Shown here: positions 26,401-35,355 of the stretch, piece after piece
Layout of the letters: every line of letters begins with the position of its first letter
How positions within the stretch are numbered: the stretch's first letter is position 1
NCBI RefSeq assembly: GCF_007859075.1
Contig: NZ_VOAK01000022.1
Coordinates: 124,001 to 188,000, forward strand
DNA length: 64,000 nucleotides
Direction: 5' to 3'
From: Gemmobacter aquaticus
GTDB taxonomy: Bacteria > Pseudomonadota > Alphaproteobacteria > Rhodobacterales > Rhodobacteraceae
Translations under genes and position numbers: made by a program
The notes under the pieces: model-generated
Seen by the model: the letters and a program-made list of their open reading frames with translations, nothing else
Database searches by the model: none
What the model was told of the DNA's origin: nothing

Positions 26401-27235
26401 GCAGGAACAAAGGTGCCGGATCGCCGCGCAGGTCCAGCGCAAAGCGGGTGTCGCCGGGGGCGGTGCCGCTCGCCACCTTGGCCGTTCCGGCCAGACGGTC
26501 AGCACCGTCCGAGGCAAGGCGAATATTGGCGGTGTAGTCGGTCAGCGGCCCCTCGCCCTGAACCGCAAGCTCGACCGGCGGGGCGCCCGGCAGGCCCAGC
26601 AAGGTGGTGACGATACCGCCTGCGTCCTCCGCCGCGCGCAGGTCAAGCGAGAGCACGCCTGATTCATTGACAAAGCCCGCCGTCAGATCGACCACACCTG
26701 AAGGGCCCGCGTCAGTGCGGGTTAGGTCAAGCCTGGCCTGCCCCTCGCCACCCGAGAGAGAGACGGCCGCATCGAGCCGCGCCTCGACCGGCTGTCCCAG
26801 CACAGATTCCCCCAGCGTGATCTTTTGCGCAGAGAGCTGGCCGATGTTGATCGAGACCGGCAACTCTGGCAGCGCGAAGGGCTTCGCCTCGGGCGAGGGG
26901 AGTTCCGGACCCGCTTGCGACTGCGGGATCCGATCAAGCACAATCTCAGCCGCGCTCAGTGTATTGACCGAGACATTGCCTCGCAAAAGCGCTGCCCGGT
27001 TCCAGTCCAGCACCACATCGCGCAGGGTGAGCCATGTGCCGGTGTCATCGGCGATGGTCAGTTCCGCCATGGTGGCCTGCGACGACAGCGCGCCCTCGAA
27101 CCCCGTGATGGTAACGGCGCGTCCGGCACCCGAGAGATTGTCTTCAAGCAGGCGGGTCAGAAACCCTCGGTCGTCTTCCTGAGCTGCCGCCTGTAGGGGC
27201 AGGGCGCAAAGGGCAAGAGCATAAATCCGCTTCAT
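23402..27235 (-). CDS. tamB: Translocation and assembly module protein TamB
   Basis: A 1277-residue AsmA-like bridge protein spanning the periplasm. A short N-terminal signal/anchor (residues 1-18) is followed by long beta-helical sequence and a C-terminal DUF490 domain ending in DVTDSITVRGTVGNDGDTSIGIFKQKDY. TamB with TamA aids outer-membrane protein insertion and anterograde phospholipid transport. Three tandem segments of about 97 residues begin near 530, 628 and 725, sharing G(I/Q)xE(A/V)DxLLxG and LGGxYRGSL words. The start overlaps the tamA stop by one base (TGATG). Confidence 0.93.
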   Translation of the reverse strand: MKRIYALALCALPLQAAAQEDDRGFLTRLLEDNLSGAGRAVTITGFEGALSSQATMAELTIADDTGTWLTLRDVVLDWNRAALLRGNVSVNTLSAAEIVLDRIPQSQAGPELPSPEAKPFALPELPVSINIGQLSAQKITLGESVLGQPVEARLDAAVSLSGGEGQARLDLTRTDAGPSGVVDLTAGFVNESGVLSLDLRAAEDAGGIVTTLLGLPGAPPVELAVQGEGPLTDYTANIRLASDGADRLAGTAKVASGTAPGDTRFALDLRGDPAPLFLPEYAAFFGSDVALTAQGERRADGALEVSQFGVTTRALRLGGDLALASDGLPQRFDVKGNLGLDGQRVLLPIAGDKPTYVSQANLNLAFDAVKADRWTIDLGVTGLDAPELGLGQLGVTGGGSIARPDGKPLAEGTIDFAATGVAAADQALARAIGDTLKGRLGFRWQEGQDALALPLLQVEGADFGFDGALDIGGLQSALALKGQGAVRADDLARFSDLAGRSLGGKVQAQLSGDAALLTGAFDLAGRIQGEGLKVGIAEVDNLLAGSSAITINIKRDQTGTRLNTLDVTAASLKATAKGSLATTGSDLTADLSFGDLSVLGGPYRGSLAGQARVTGTSQDAVVTFDARGNGLAVGIAEADSLLRGASTITAKARVRGQTVDLEQLTVNAATLDLSAQGKIDPAGHDLRARMGFSDLRTLGGGYRGSLTADATFRGTPQDGALTLRANGRGLAIGQPEADRLLAGETRLAADVALQGGQVKVNTANLSNPQMRADLRGTIEGANRRLTVDAAINNLATVLPQFPGALTIKGTAVEDARGYDLNLAARGPGGIDSTVRGRMASDFSTADLGIAGRAQAALANPFVDPTTVTGGVRYDLRLVGPLAPASLRGTVTLDGLRIANPSAPNSVEGLGGTITLSGGTARIDLRGRSNAGGDFSIAGSTGIEAPFQGNIDVSLRQLILRDPNLFTTRLNGGVSVRGPLAGGAMIAGNITLSETELQIPSTGFGGAAGLPGLEHRAEPADVLATRKRAGLLGDGSKASGGGGSKMRPYGLDLTVSAPQRIFVRGRGLDLEMGGELRVGGTTERIVPSGGFELVRGRLDILGKRLTISEATIRVEGDFDPYLQVVASNESDGITSSVQIEGPVSEPDVSFVSSPELPQEEVLARLLFGRDLSSLSAFQAMQLASAVATLAGRGGAGIVGNLRKGFGLDDLDVSTNAQGETTVTAGKYISKNTYTEVEIGQGGQAEIHLNLDVTDSITVRGTVGNDGDTSIGIFKQKDY
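24775..25646 (-). repeat. Triplicated ~97-residue segment inside tamB
   Basis: Three consecutive units start at LKVGIAEVDNLLAGSS, LAVGIAEADSLLRGAS and LAIGQPEADRLLAGET. Units one and two also share SFGDLSVLGGPYRGSL / GFSDLRTLGGGYRGSL. Unit three has diverged in its second half. The pattern points to duplication of a beta-helix rung block. Confidence 0.75.
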
Positions 27236-29070
27236 CAGAAGGCCTGTCCGATACCAATGTAGAATTGAACCCCTTCACCGGTATCGACGCTGCCCTCGAT
27301 TGGGGCGGCGACGTCAAATCGGATCGGGCCAAAGCCTGTCGCGTAGCGCACCCCAAGTCCGGCGCCGCCATGCCAGTTGCCATAGTCGCCGCCGAAATCC
27401 ATCGCGCCGACATAGCCGAGATCGAGAAAGCCCACGACGCCGATCTTTTCGGTCACACGGGCACGCACCTCGCCTGACAGGGCGCCAAAGGCCATGCCGC
27501 CAATCTTTTCAGCGTAGATCTCGGGGTAATCGACGCCAAGTGACTGGTAGGGCTGGCCGCGCACGGTGCCGCCCCCGCCCGAGTAGAACAGAAAGTCGCG
27601 GGGTGTGCCGAGCAGGGTCGACCCGATGATCGTGCCAAGTTGCGCGCGACCCGCCAATGTCAGGGGGCGCTCCTCGCCAAAGGTCAGATAGCCCCGGCCA
27701 TCAGCCGTGATGCGCACACCGCTGTCGGTATCGTTGAACCCCTGGAACGGGCTGACCTGGGTCGAAAGGAAGAAGCCTTTCTGCGCGTCAAGTTTGGTGT
27801 CGCGGGTGTCCCATGTGACACCGATCGGCAGGTTCAGGTATTCGTAGGTGTATTCGTCAAAGAAGTCGTCCACCTTGGCGTAGCCGAACTCAAGCCCGAC
27901 ACTCGCCGTAAGCTGCTCGGAGAAGAAGTGGCTGAACCCCGCGCCCAGCGTGACGATGTCGGCAATGTAATCCTCGTCATCGAGATGCGCGAAGGCGGTC
28001 TTGAAACTGAGGGTCGTGTCTGGCGTCAGCGTGGCGGGCCGGTCAAGCTGCACGCCGATCCCATAATCCACCCCGCTTGACTGCGCGGCGATATTGCCGA
28101 TCTCGGCATCGACCCGCAGCCGCTCGCCCCCACCCAACAGGTTGCGGTGCAGCCAGCTGCCGGTCAGGTCAATCCCGTCGAGGCTGGAGACTTCAGCCCC
28201 GATGGAATAGCGCCGCCGCCGCTCTTCGACGACGGTTGCGGTGATGTCGAGGTAGTCGGGCGCCCGGATGGCCTCGGCTTCGGTCAGCGTGACCGAGCTG
28301 AACACACCCGTCCGACGCAGGCGTTCGGCGCTACGGCGCAGATCCTCGGGGCTGTAGACCTCGCCTTCGGGAAGGCCCGCGATCTTGTGTATGCGGCGCT
28401 CGCGCATCCGCTCGTTGCCCTTCACGGTCAGGGTCCCAAAGCGCAGGCGCGGGCCGGGGTTCAGCTGAACATTGGCGGACAGCGTGCTGTTGTCGTGATT
28501 GGCAATCACGCGCTGCGAGGCAACCTTGGTCTTGGCGTGACCGACATCGCGCCACCCGTCCACGCCGGTCTGGACGGCCTGCCGCACCAGATCGCTGCGG
28601 GCAACCTTGCCGCGGGCAAAATCCTCGGGCAGGCGGGTTTCAGGGGCAAGCGGCGCCACGACAGCGTCCGAGAACTGGAACTTTGGTCCCGGGTCTACGG
28701 TCACAGTGACCAGCCCGATCCGTTTCGGGGCCTCAAGCGGCGGGATCGAGGCGGCCTCACGCCCGTCGATCAGCACATGCACAACCGGCCCGTAATGACC
28801 AAGCGCATATAAGGCATTGACGATGCTGGCATATTCCGCGCGTGCGGCACCATAGAGGTCGTCGGGTTCTGTGTTGCCATCGCGTACTGTACCGAGCAGC
28901 GAGGATGCTGCGCGCACGGCATCGTCAACCTCGGCCGCATCTGGCCCGGTGACCCCAAAGCGCACAATCTGATCCGCCGCCTTTTCTGCCAGGGCGAGTT
29001 CAGAGAGGCCTGTGCCCGCCAGAGCCAGAATGGCGGCCCCAGCGATCGGTCGCAGACGCAAGAATGACAC
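27235..29070 (-). CDS. tamA: Outer-membrane assembly factor TamA (POTRA plus BamA-type barrel)
   Basis: A 611-residue Omp85 protein. A signal peptide is followed by three POTRA-like domains (to about residue 270) and a 16-strand barrel with the family motifs RGQPYQSLG and the terminal strand GPIRFDVAAPI...FYIGIGQAF. It begins with GTG and its stop overlaps the tamB start, so the pair is one operon. Nearest alternative is a generic BamA/TamA protein, but the tamB partner settles it. Confidence 0.93.
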   Translation of the reverse strand: MSFLRLRPIAGAAILALAGTGLSELALAEKAADQIVRFGVTGPDAAEVDDAVRAASSLLGTVRDGNTEPDDLYGAARAEYASIVNALYALGHYGPVVHVLIDGREAASIPPLEAPKRIGLVTVTVDPGPKFQFSDAVVAPLAPETRLPEDFARGKVARSDLVRQAVQTGVDGWRDVGHAKTKVASQRVIANHDNSTLSANVQLNPGPRLRFGTLTVKGNERMRERRIHKIAGLPEGEVYSPEDLRRSAERLRRTGVFSSVTLTEAEAIRAPDYLDITATVVEERRRRYSIGAEVSSLDGIDLTGSWLHRNLLGGGERLRVDAEIGNIAAQSSGVDYGIGVQLDRPATLTPDTTLSFKTAFAHLDDEDYIADIVTLGAGFSHFFSEQLTASVGLEFGYAKVDDFFDEYTYEYLNLPIGVTWDTRDTKLDAQKGFFLSTQVSPFQGFNDTDSGVRITADGRGYLTFGEERPLTLAGRAQLGTIIGSTLLGTPRDFLFYSGGGGTVRGQPYQSLGVDYPEIYAEKIGGMAFGALSGEVRARVTEKIGVVGFLDLGYVGAMDFGGDYGNWHGGAGLGVRYATGFGPIRFDVAAPIEGSVDTGEGVQFYIGIGQAF

Positions 29071-29161
29071 GCGTACCCCCAGCTATCGAAATCGCATCGA
29101 GTATTGCAGCTTGGGCTGCGAAGCTCAATCGTTGCAGGCAAGTCGCGCCGGTTTTGCCGGG

Positions 29162-30436
29162 TCAGGCTGCGGATTCACGCGCAGGCATCAAAAGCGCGTC
29201 GGTGACCTCTGACAAGGCCAGAGCCGCCGCGCCATGCGCCCAGAGAAGATCGCCCCAGGCATGGATCTTGACCGGCGGCTTCGGGCGGCCGGTCGAGATC
29301 GCAAGCTGCTCCATCTCTGCCAGCGTTTCCGAGGCATAAAGATAGTCGTAGCGCATCCGCTCGCCCGACAAGATGATCAGCGAGGGGTCAAAGAGGTTCA
29401 CCACATTGGACAGACCTACCGCGAGATAGCGCCCCGCGCGCCGGAAGATAGACCGGGCAGCGGTGTTCCCCGCCTTGGCGTGATCATAGAGGCTTTCCAG
29501 CAGGACGTTGATCGACTGGCCCTCGCGGTGGCTCCAGTTCAGCGCGGTGGTCGCCTCGCGCGCAAGGGCATAGTCGGCGACATAGGCCTCAAGGCAACCG
29601 CGTTGGCCGCAGCGGCAGAGCGCGCCGTCGAGCTGCACCTTGGTATGGCCCAGCTCCATGCCAAGGCCCTTGGCGCCGCGGTAGATGCGGTGATTGATCA
29701 CGCACCCCATGCCCACGCCGTGCTCGATGGTGACGACCGCGAAATCGGCCAGCGCCCGCCCTGCGCCGAACCACAGCTCGGCCAGCGTCACCAGATTGGC
29801 GTCGTTGTCCACATGGACGGGCAGGCCGAGGTGCGTGGTCGCCGCCTGTGCCAGGGCCACACCGCGTTCCAGCAGAACCGATGACCACATGACCATTCCC
29901 GACTGGCAATCGACAAAGCCCGGCACCCCAAGCCCAAGCGCGGTCAGATTGGCGGGCTCGATCCCGGCCTTGGCGCAGACGCGATGCAGCAGCGTTTCGA
30001 TCGCGGCCAACAGCTCTGGCAGGCTCATCGGTCCGGGACGACGGGGGATGACGTCGCCGGCGATCAGGTTGCCCGAGAAGTCTACCACCACAGCGGTATG
30101 TTCACGGTCAGAGAGCTTCATTCCGGCCACAAGATGCGCCGAGGACCGCACGCAGAGTGCGACCGCGGGCCGGCCGCGTCCCTGGTCACCTTCGCGCGGG
30201 GCAGAGGCCTCTTCGATCAGACCGGCCTCGATCAGCTCCTGGGTGATTGTCGTGACCGAGGCGGGAGAGACGCCGAGTTCCTTGGCGACCTGCACGCGGG
30301 GAATCAGCCCCGCCGCGCGCACCCGGTCAAACACCTGCTGGCGCAGGGGCCGCGTCGTTTCGGAAAGGGGCGCGATCAGGGGGCCGCACCCCTTGCGCTC
30401 ATCCCCCAGTCCGGCCAACAGGGTTCGCGGCGTCAT
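29162..30436 (-). CDS. xylR: ROK family transcriptional repressor, XylR-like
   Basis: A 424-residue ROK regulator. The N-terminal winged helix (about residues 20-75, VFDRVRAAGLIPRVQVAKELGVSPASVTTITQELIE) precedes a sugar-kinase-like domain. The ROK zinc motif is CRCGQRGCLEAY, after GMELGHTKVQLDG. It is divergent from xylFHGBA, so control of xylose uptake is a strong inference. ATG 30436 is used; the frame to 30520 adds an unlikely N-terminus. Whether it still phosphorylates sugar is doubtful, as in other ROK repressors. Confidence 0.88.
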   Translation of the reverse strand: MTPRTLLAGLGDERKGCGPLIAPLSETTRPLRQQVFDRVRAAGLIPRVQVAKELGVSPASVTTITQELIEAGLIEEASAPREGDQGRGRPAVALCVRSSAHLVAGMKLSDREHTAVVVDFSGNLIAGDVIPRRPGPMSLPELLAAIETLLHRVCAKAGIEPANLTALGLGVPGFVDCQSGMVMWSSVLLERGVALAQAATTHLGLPVHVDNDANLVTLAELWFGAGRALADFAVVTIEHGVGMGCVINHRIYRGAKGLGMELGHTKVQLDGALCRCGQRGCLEAYVADYALAREATTALNWSHREGQSINVLLESLYDHAKAGNTAARSIFRRAGRYLAVGLSNVVNLFDPSLIILSGERMRYDYLYASETLAEMEQLAISTGRPKPPVKIHAWGDLLWAHGAAALALSEVTDALLMPARESAA

Positions 30437-30540
30437 TTCTTCGGTCTCCAAACTAAAAATTCGGGCAGCGGTGCCAAATCTGCCTGCGAAATGCTGCACG
30501 GCAGCAAGAAAACGCAACAAACTTCGGCTTCATGACAGTC

Positions 30541-30562
30541 TGACAAAAATTATATTTTGACA
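30541..30562. promoter_or_regulatory. Candidate xyl operator/promoter
   Basis: In the 213-base gap between xylR and xylF, an AT-rich block contains CAAAA-N6-TTTTG (30544-30559), an imperfect palindrome overlapping a TTGACA -35 (30557-30562). AAATTAT also occurs twice, 20 bases apart (30547 and 30567). The matching -10 is weak. It is the only AT-rich patch in the gap, so it is the best guess for the repressor site. Confidence 0.45.
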
Positions 30563-30649
30563 ACTGAAATTATTCAGGGCATTTTTCTGGCGTGCCGGCG
30601 AATCCGTCGGCCTGGCCATTCGCTGGCCGCATCCATAGGGAGGATACAA

Positions 30650-31675
30650 ATGCGTAATGCTCTGATCGCCGCGGTCATCGCGGCCGCTGGCTTTTCGTCC
30701 GCGGCTCTTGCCGAAGGCCTGACCATCGGCGTGAGCTGGTCCAACTTCCAGGAGGAGCGCTGGAAGACCGATGAGGCTGCCATCAAGGCCGCCCTCGAAG
30801 CCGCCGGCAACACCTATATCTCGGCTGACGCCCAGGCGTCGGAAGCCAAGCAGCTGACCGATATCGAGGCGCTCATCGCCCAGGGCGCAAATGCCCTGAT
30901 CGTTCTGGCCTACAACAAGGACGCCATTGGCCCCGCCATCGAAAAGGCCGCAGCCGAAGGCATCCCGGTCGTGGCCTATGACCGCCTGATCGAAGACCCG
31001 CGCGCCTTCTACCTGACCTTCGACAACAAGGGTGTGGGCCGCATCATCGCTGAAAATGTGGTCGCCGCTGCTCCGAAGGGCAACTACGCGATCATCAAGG
31101 GTGATCCGGGCGACGCCAATGCTGGCTTCCTGCGTGAAGGCATGGAAGAGGTGCTGGCTCCGAAGGTTGCCTCGGGCGACATCAAGATCGTGGGCGAGCA
31201 GTTCACCCAGGGCTGGAAGCCGGAAGGCGCCCAGGAGAACATGGAACAGATCCTGACCGCCAACAACAACGCCATCGACGCCGTTCTGGCACAGAACGAT
31301 GGTATGGCGGGCGGTGCGATTGCCGCGCTGCAGGCCCAGGGTCTGAACATTCCGATCGGTGGTCAGGACGGCGACCTTGCCGCGCTGAACCGCGTGGCCC
31401 GTGGCACGCAGACCGTGTCTGTCTGGAAAGACAGCCGTGCACTGGGCAAGGCGGCCGGCGAAATCGCCTCGGCGCTCGCCTCGGGCACCGCGGTTGATGC
31501 GGTCGAGGGTGCAGTCAAGTTCTCGGGCGGCGAAAAGGGCGTTGAGATGAACGCGATCTTCCTTGACCCGACCCCGATCACCAAGGCGAACCTGAACGTC
31601 GTGATCGACGCCGGTGTGATCTCGAAGGAACAGGCCTGCGAAGGCGCTGCCGACGACGTGGCGGCCTGCAAGTAA
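30650..31675 (+). CDS. xylF: D-xylose ABC transporter substrate-binding protein
   Basis: A 341-residue periplasmic protein with a signal peptide (AALAEG cleavage near 22). The ribose-binding fold includes GLTIGVSWSNFQEERW, QGANALIVLAYNKDAIGPAI, VVAYDRLIED and DAVLAQNDGMAGGAI. It binds D-xylose for the XylGH transporter. ATG 30650 has AGGGAGGA about 6 bases upstream; the longer frame from 30557 contains the promoter. It is separated from xylH by a stem-loop, usual where binding protein must be made in excess. Confidence 0.93.
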   Translation: MRNALIAAVIAAAGFSSAALAEGLTIGVSWSNFQEERWKTDEAAIKAALEAAGNTYISADAQASEAKQLTDIEALIAQGANALIVLAYNKDAIGPAIEKAAAEGIPVVAYDRLIEDPRAFYLTFDNKGVGRIIAENVVAAAPKGNYAIIKGDPGDANAGFLREGMEEVLAPKVASGDIKIVGEQFTQGWKPEGAQENMEQILTANNNAIDAVLAQNDGMAGGAIAALQAQGLNIPIGGQDGDLAALNRVARGTQTVSVWKDSRALGKAAGEIASALASGTAVDAVEGAVKFSGGEKGVEMNAIFLDPTPITKANLNVVIDAGVISKEQACEGAADDVAACK

Positions 31676-31685
31676 GGCCCCCGCT

Positions 31686-31717
31686 GCCCGGTGCGCCCAT
31701 GCGCGCGCCGGGCTTTT
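31686..31717 (+). terminator. Intra-operon attenuator after xylF
   Basis: GCCCGG (31686-31691) and CCGGGC (31708-31713) pair, with an inner GCGC/GCGC stem, followed by TTTT. It probably lowers expression of xylHGBA relative to xylF. Confidence 0.7.
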
Positions 31718-31814
31718 CACAGGCGGCACCGCCGCCACTGCGACAAAGGCCTGACAGGGATGGCCCCCTTGTCCGCCCGTCTGCACCCTTCACCCCGTAG
31801 TGCCGGACGCAAAC

Positions 31815-33134
31815 ATGACCTCATCCACCACCCCATCCCACGGGACTGACACCGCTCAGAGCCCCGTTGCCCGCTTTCTTAAAGCCACCGAGATCGACAC
31901 CCGCCTGCTTGGCATGGTCGGGGCCCTTCTGCTGATCTGGCTGGGCTTTCACATCTTTGGCGCAGTCTTCAAGGGGCAGGGCTCGTTTCTGACGCCCCGC
32001 AACCTTTGGAACCTGTCGGTCCAGACCGCCTCTATCGGCATCATGGCCTGCGGCATGGTCCTGATCATCGTGACCCGCCATATCGACCTGTCGGTCGGTT
32101 CGGTTCTGGGTTTCACCGCCATGGTCATGGGTATCACCCAAGCCCGCATCCTGCCCGATATATTTGGTCTTGGCAGCCCGATGATCTGGATCGTCACCTG
32201 CCTTGTTGGGCTTGTGGTGGGCACGGCAATCGGCGCCTTCCATGGCTGGCTGGTGGCCTATCGGGGTATCCCCGCCTTCATCGTGACACTGGGCGGGCTT
32301 CTGGTCTGGCGTGGCGCGGCCTTCCTTCTGGCGCGCGGCGAGACGATCTCGCCCCTCGACAGCACTTTCTCGCTGATCGGTGGCGGGCCCTATGGCTCTA
32401 TCGGCGCCACGGGCAGCTGGATCGTCGGCCTGATCGCCTGCGCCTTCATCCTGTGGAAGCTCTACAGCGGTCGCAAGAACCGTGAACACCACGGCTTTCC
32501 GCAGCGCCCGGTCTGGGCCGAGGTCTTTCTGGGTGTGCTTGGCTGCGGCCTCGTGATCGGCGCGACGATGCTGGTCAACGCCTATCCCTGGCCCAAGGGC
32601 ATCGTGAACCAATACGCCGCGGCACAGGGCTTCGAGGTGCCGGCCGAGGGTCTGTTCATCAGCCACGGCTGGGCCATCCCGGTTCTGGTGCTAATTGCGG
32701 TGGGCATCGCCATGACGGTTCTCTCGACCCGCACCCGCTTTGGCCGCTACGTCTTTGCCATGGGCGGCAACCCCGATGCAGCCGAGCTTTCGGGCATCAA
32801 CACCAAGCTGATGACCGTCAAGATCTTTGCGCTGATGGGCTTTCTGACCGGGCTTTCGTCGATCGTCGCCTCGGCCCGCCTGAACTCGGCCACCAACGCA
32901 CTTGGCACACTGGACGAGCTGTACGTGATCGCCGCAGCCGTCATCGGCGGCACCTCTCTGGCAGGTGGTGTCGGCACGATCTACGGCGCGATCATCGGCG
33001 CGCTGGTCATGCAGTCGCTGCAGACGGGCATGGTGCTGATCGGCTTTGACGCCGCCTTGCAGAACATCGTCGTGGGTTCGGTCCTCGTCTTCGCGGTCTG
33101 GGTCGACATCATCTATCGCAAGCGCGCGAAGTAA
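31815..33134 (+). CDS. xylH: D-xylose ABC transporter permease
   Basis: A 439-residue multi-spanning permease of the ribose/xylose family with about ten hydrophobic helices. Family motifs are [16 protein letters not shown] and [20 protein letters not shown] followed by [20 protein letters not shown]. It forms the membrane channel with XylG. ATG 31815 is chosen; GTG 31800 is also open and neither has a clear ribosome site. Confidence 0.93.
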   Translation: MTSSTTPSHGTDTAQSPVARFLKATEIDTRLLGMVGALLLIWLGFHIFGAVFKGQGSFLTPRNLWNLSVQTASIGIMACGMVLIIVTRHIDLSVGSVLGFTAMVMGITQARILPDIFGLGSPMIWIVTCLVGLVVGTAIGAFHGWLVAYRGIPAFIVTLGGLLVWRGAAFLLARGETISPLDSTFSLIGGGPYGSIGATGSWIVGLIACAFILWKLYSGRKNREHHGFPQRPVWAEVFLGVLGCGLVIGATMLVNAYPWPKGIVNQYAAAQGFEVPAEGLFISHGWAIPVLVLIAVGIAMTVLSTRTRFGRYVFAMGGNPDAAELSGINTKLMTVKIFALMGFLTGLSSIVASARLNSATNALGTLDELYVIAAAVIGGTSLAGGVGTIYGAIIGALVMQSLQTGMVLIGFDAALQNIVVGSVLVFAVWVDIIYRKRAK

Positions 33135-33148
33135 GGGGAGGCAAGGAC

Positions 33149-33916
33149 ATGAGCACCAATCCCAACAAGGGCACCCCCCTGGTCGAACTGCGCGACATCT
33201 CGATCGCATTCGGCGGGATCAAGGCGGTCGACCACGTCTCGGTCGATCTTTACCCCGGCGAGGTCGTGGGGCTTCTGGGCCATAACGGCGCCGGCAAATC
33301 CACGCTGATCAAGTGCCTTTCGGGCGCCTATCGGGCCGACAGCGGCGAAGTCTGGATCAATGGCGAAAAGGCCGAGATCAACAACCCGCGTGACGCCCGC
33401 AGCTACAACATCGAGACGATCTACCAGACGCTTGCGCTGGCCGATAACCTCGATGCCGCCTCGAACCTGTTCCTCGGGCGCGAACTGGTCGGCGCGGGCG
33501 GTTTCCTTGATGACATCGCGATGGAATCCGAGACCCGCAAGATCATGGGTCGGCTGAACCCGAACTTCCGCAAGTTCAATGTGCCGGTCAGCGCGCTTTC
33601 GGGCGGTCAACGGCAGTCGGTCGCCATCGCGAGGGCGGTCTACTTCAACGCCAAGATCCTGATCATGGACGAACCGACCGCAGCACTCGGGCCACATGAG
33701 ACGCAGATGGTGGCCGAGCTGATCCAGGAACTGAAAAAGCAGGGTCTGGGCATCTTCCTGATCGAGCATGACATCCATGCGGTGATGGACCTCTGTGACC
33801 GCGCGGTGGTGATGAAGAACGGCCAGCGCGTCGGCACGGTGAACGTGGGCGATGTAACCGATGATGACATCCTTGGCATGATCATCATGGGCAAGAAACC
33901 CCCGCAGGCCTACTGA
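33149..33916 (+). CDS. xylG: D-xylose ABC transporter ATP-binding protein, single-domain
   Basis: A 255-residue ATPase with one complete NBD: Walker [10 protein letters not shown] (K50), signature [14 protein letters not shown], Walker [11 protein letters not shown] and switch EHD. The E. coli XylG has two fused NBDs of about 510 residues, so this is the one-domain type. Here Walker B is followed by AAL rather than ASL. A GGGGAGG site precedes the ATG. The stop overlaps the xylB start (TGATG). Confidence 0.92.
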   Translation: MSTNPNKGTPLVELRDISIAFGGIKAVDHVSVDLYPGEVVGLLGHNGAGKSTLIKCLSGAYRADSGEVWINGEKAEINNPRDARSYNIETIYQTLALADNLDAASNLFLGRELVGAGGFLDDIAMESETRKIMGRLNPNFRKFNVPVSALSGGQRQSVAIARAVYFNAKILIMDEPTAALGPHETQMVAELIQELKKQGLGIFLIEHDIHAVMDLCDRAVVMKNGQRVGTVNVGDVTDDDILGMIIMGKKPPQAY

Positions 33917-35355
33917 TGTATCTCGGGCTTGATCTGGGTACCTCTGGTCTTAAGGGGTTGCTGATCGATGAAACCCAGGGGGTGGTGGCCGAGGCCGCCG
34001 CCCCTCTGGGCGTTTCGCGACCTGCGCCGGGATGGAGCGAGCAGTCCCCCGCCGACTGGATAGCAGCAGCCGAGGCTGTGATGGAGGCTTTGTCCCGCTC
34101 TGCGGGGCTGGGTGCGGTGCGGGCGATCGGCCTTTCCGGGCATATGCACGGCGCTACACTTCTTGATACCGCGGACGAAGTGCTGCGCCCCTGTATCCTG
34201 TGGAACGACACCCGTTCCCATGTTGAGGCCGCCGTGCTCGATGGAGATCCGATGTTCCGACGGATCTCGGGCAATATCGTTTTTCCGGGCTTCACGGCGC
34301 CGAAGCTTGACTGGGTCCGCGCGCATGAGCCCCGGATCTGGGAACGTGTCGCCAAGGTCTTGCTGCCCAAGGACTACCTGCGCCTCTGGCTCACGGGCGA
34401 GCATGTGGCAGAGATGTCGGATGCGGCGGGCACGAGCTGGCTTGATACCGGTGCGCGCGACTGGTCGGATGATCTGCTGGCCGCAACCGGACTGACACGC
34501 AGCCACATGCCGCGGCTGATCGAGGGCTCCGAAGTTTCGGGCAGGCTGCGCGCGGAACTGGCCAACCGTTGGGGTTTGCCCGGCGATGTGGTCGTGGCCG
34601 GTGGGGGCGGCGACAACGCAGCCTCTGGCGTGGGGGTGGGTGTTGTACGGGCGGGAGATGCCTTCGTCAGCCTTGGCACCTCGGGCGTGCTCTTTGCGGC
34701 GAATGATGGCTATCGGCCCGCGCCGGATACGGCCGTGCATACCTTCTGTCATGCCTTGCCGCAAACCTGGCACCAGATGGGGGTCATTCTGGCCGCCACC
34801 GATGCGCTGAACTGGTATGGGCGCTTTGTCGACCGCGACGCGGCGGCGCTAACGGCCGAACTTGGCGCGTTGCAGGCGCCGGGGAAGACGGTGTTCCTTC
34901 CCTATCTGGGCGGTGAGCGCACGCCCCTGAACGACGCCGCGATCCGGGGTGCCCTTACGGGGCTCGAGCACGCGACCGACCGCGCCGCAGGCACCCGCGC
35001 CGTGCTGGAAGGCGTCACCTTTGCCCTGCGCGATTGCCGCGATGCGCTGGCAGTCACCGGCACCCGGCTTGAGCGGCTTGTCGCGGTGGGCGGCGGCTCT
35101 CGGTCCGAATACTGGCTCTCGGCCATCGCGACCGCCCTCGGCGTGCCCGTCATGCTGCCGCAAGCCGGCGATTTTGGCGGGGCCTTCGGCGCCGCCCGCC
35201 TTGCCATGATGGCCGCAACCGGCGCCGGGGCCGAGATCGCGACCCTTCCCCCCATCGCGCGGGTGATAGAACCCGTCACCGCGCTTTCCGACGCATTCGA
35301 TGCGGGCCATGCCCGCTATCGCGCTGCACAATCCGCAATCCGAGGACTGACATGA
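33916..35355 (+). CDS. xylB: Xylulokinase
   Basis: A 479-residue FGGY kinase that phosphorylates D-xylulose to xylulose 5-phosphate. The N-terminal ATPase-fold strand is [17 protein letters not shown]. The substrate region holds [13 protein letters not shown] and the C-terminal domain has [11 protein letters not shown] and the [16 protein letters not shown] signature. Full family length. It is coupled to xylG and xylA by start/stop overlaps. Confidence 0.95.
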   Translation: MYLGLDLGTSGLKGLLIDETQGVVAEAAAPLGVSRPAPGWSEQSPADWIAAAEAVMEALSRSAGLGAVRAIGLSGHMHGATLLDTADEVLRPCILWNDTRSHVEAAVLDGDPMFRRISGNIVFPGFTAPKLDWVRAHEPRIWERVAKVLLPKDYLRLWLTGEHVAEMSDAAGTSWLDTGARDWSDDLLAATGLTRSHMPRLIEGSEVSGRLRAELANRWGLPGDVVVAGGGGDNAASGVGVGVVRAGDAFVSLGTSGVLFAANDGYRPAPDTAVHTFCHALPQTWHQMGVILAATDALNWYGRFVDRDAAALTAELGALQAPGKTVFLPYLGGERTPLNDAAIRGALTGLEHATDRAAGTRAVLEGVTFALRDCRDALAVTGTRLERLVAVGGGSRSEYWLSAIATALGVPVMLPQAGDFGGAFGAARLAMMAATGAGAEIATLPPIARVIEPVTALSDAFDAGHARYRAAQSAIRGLT

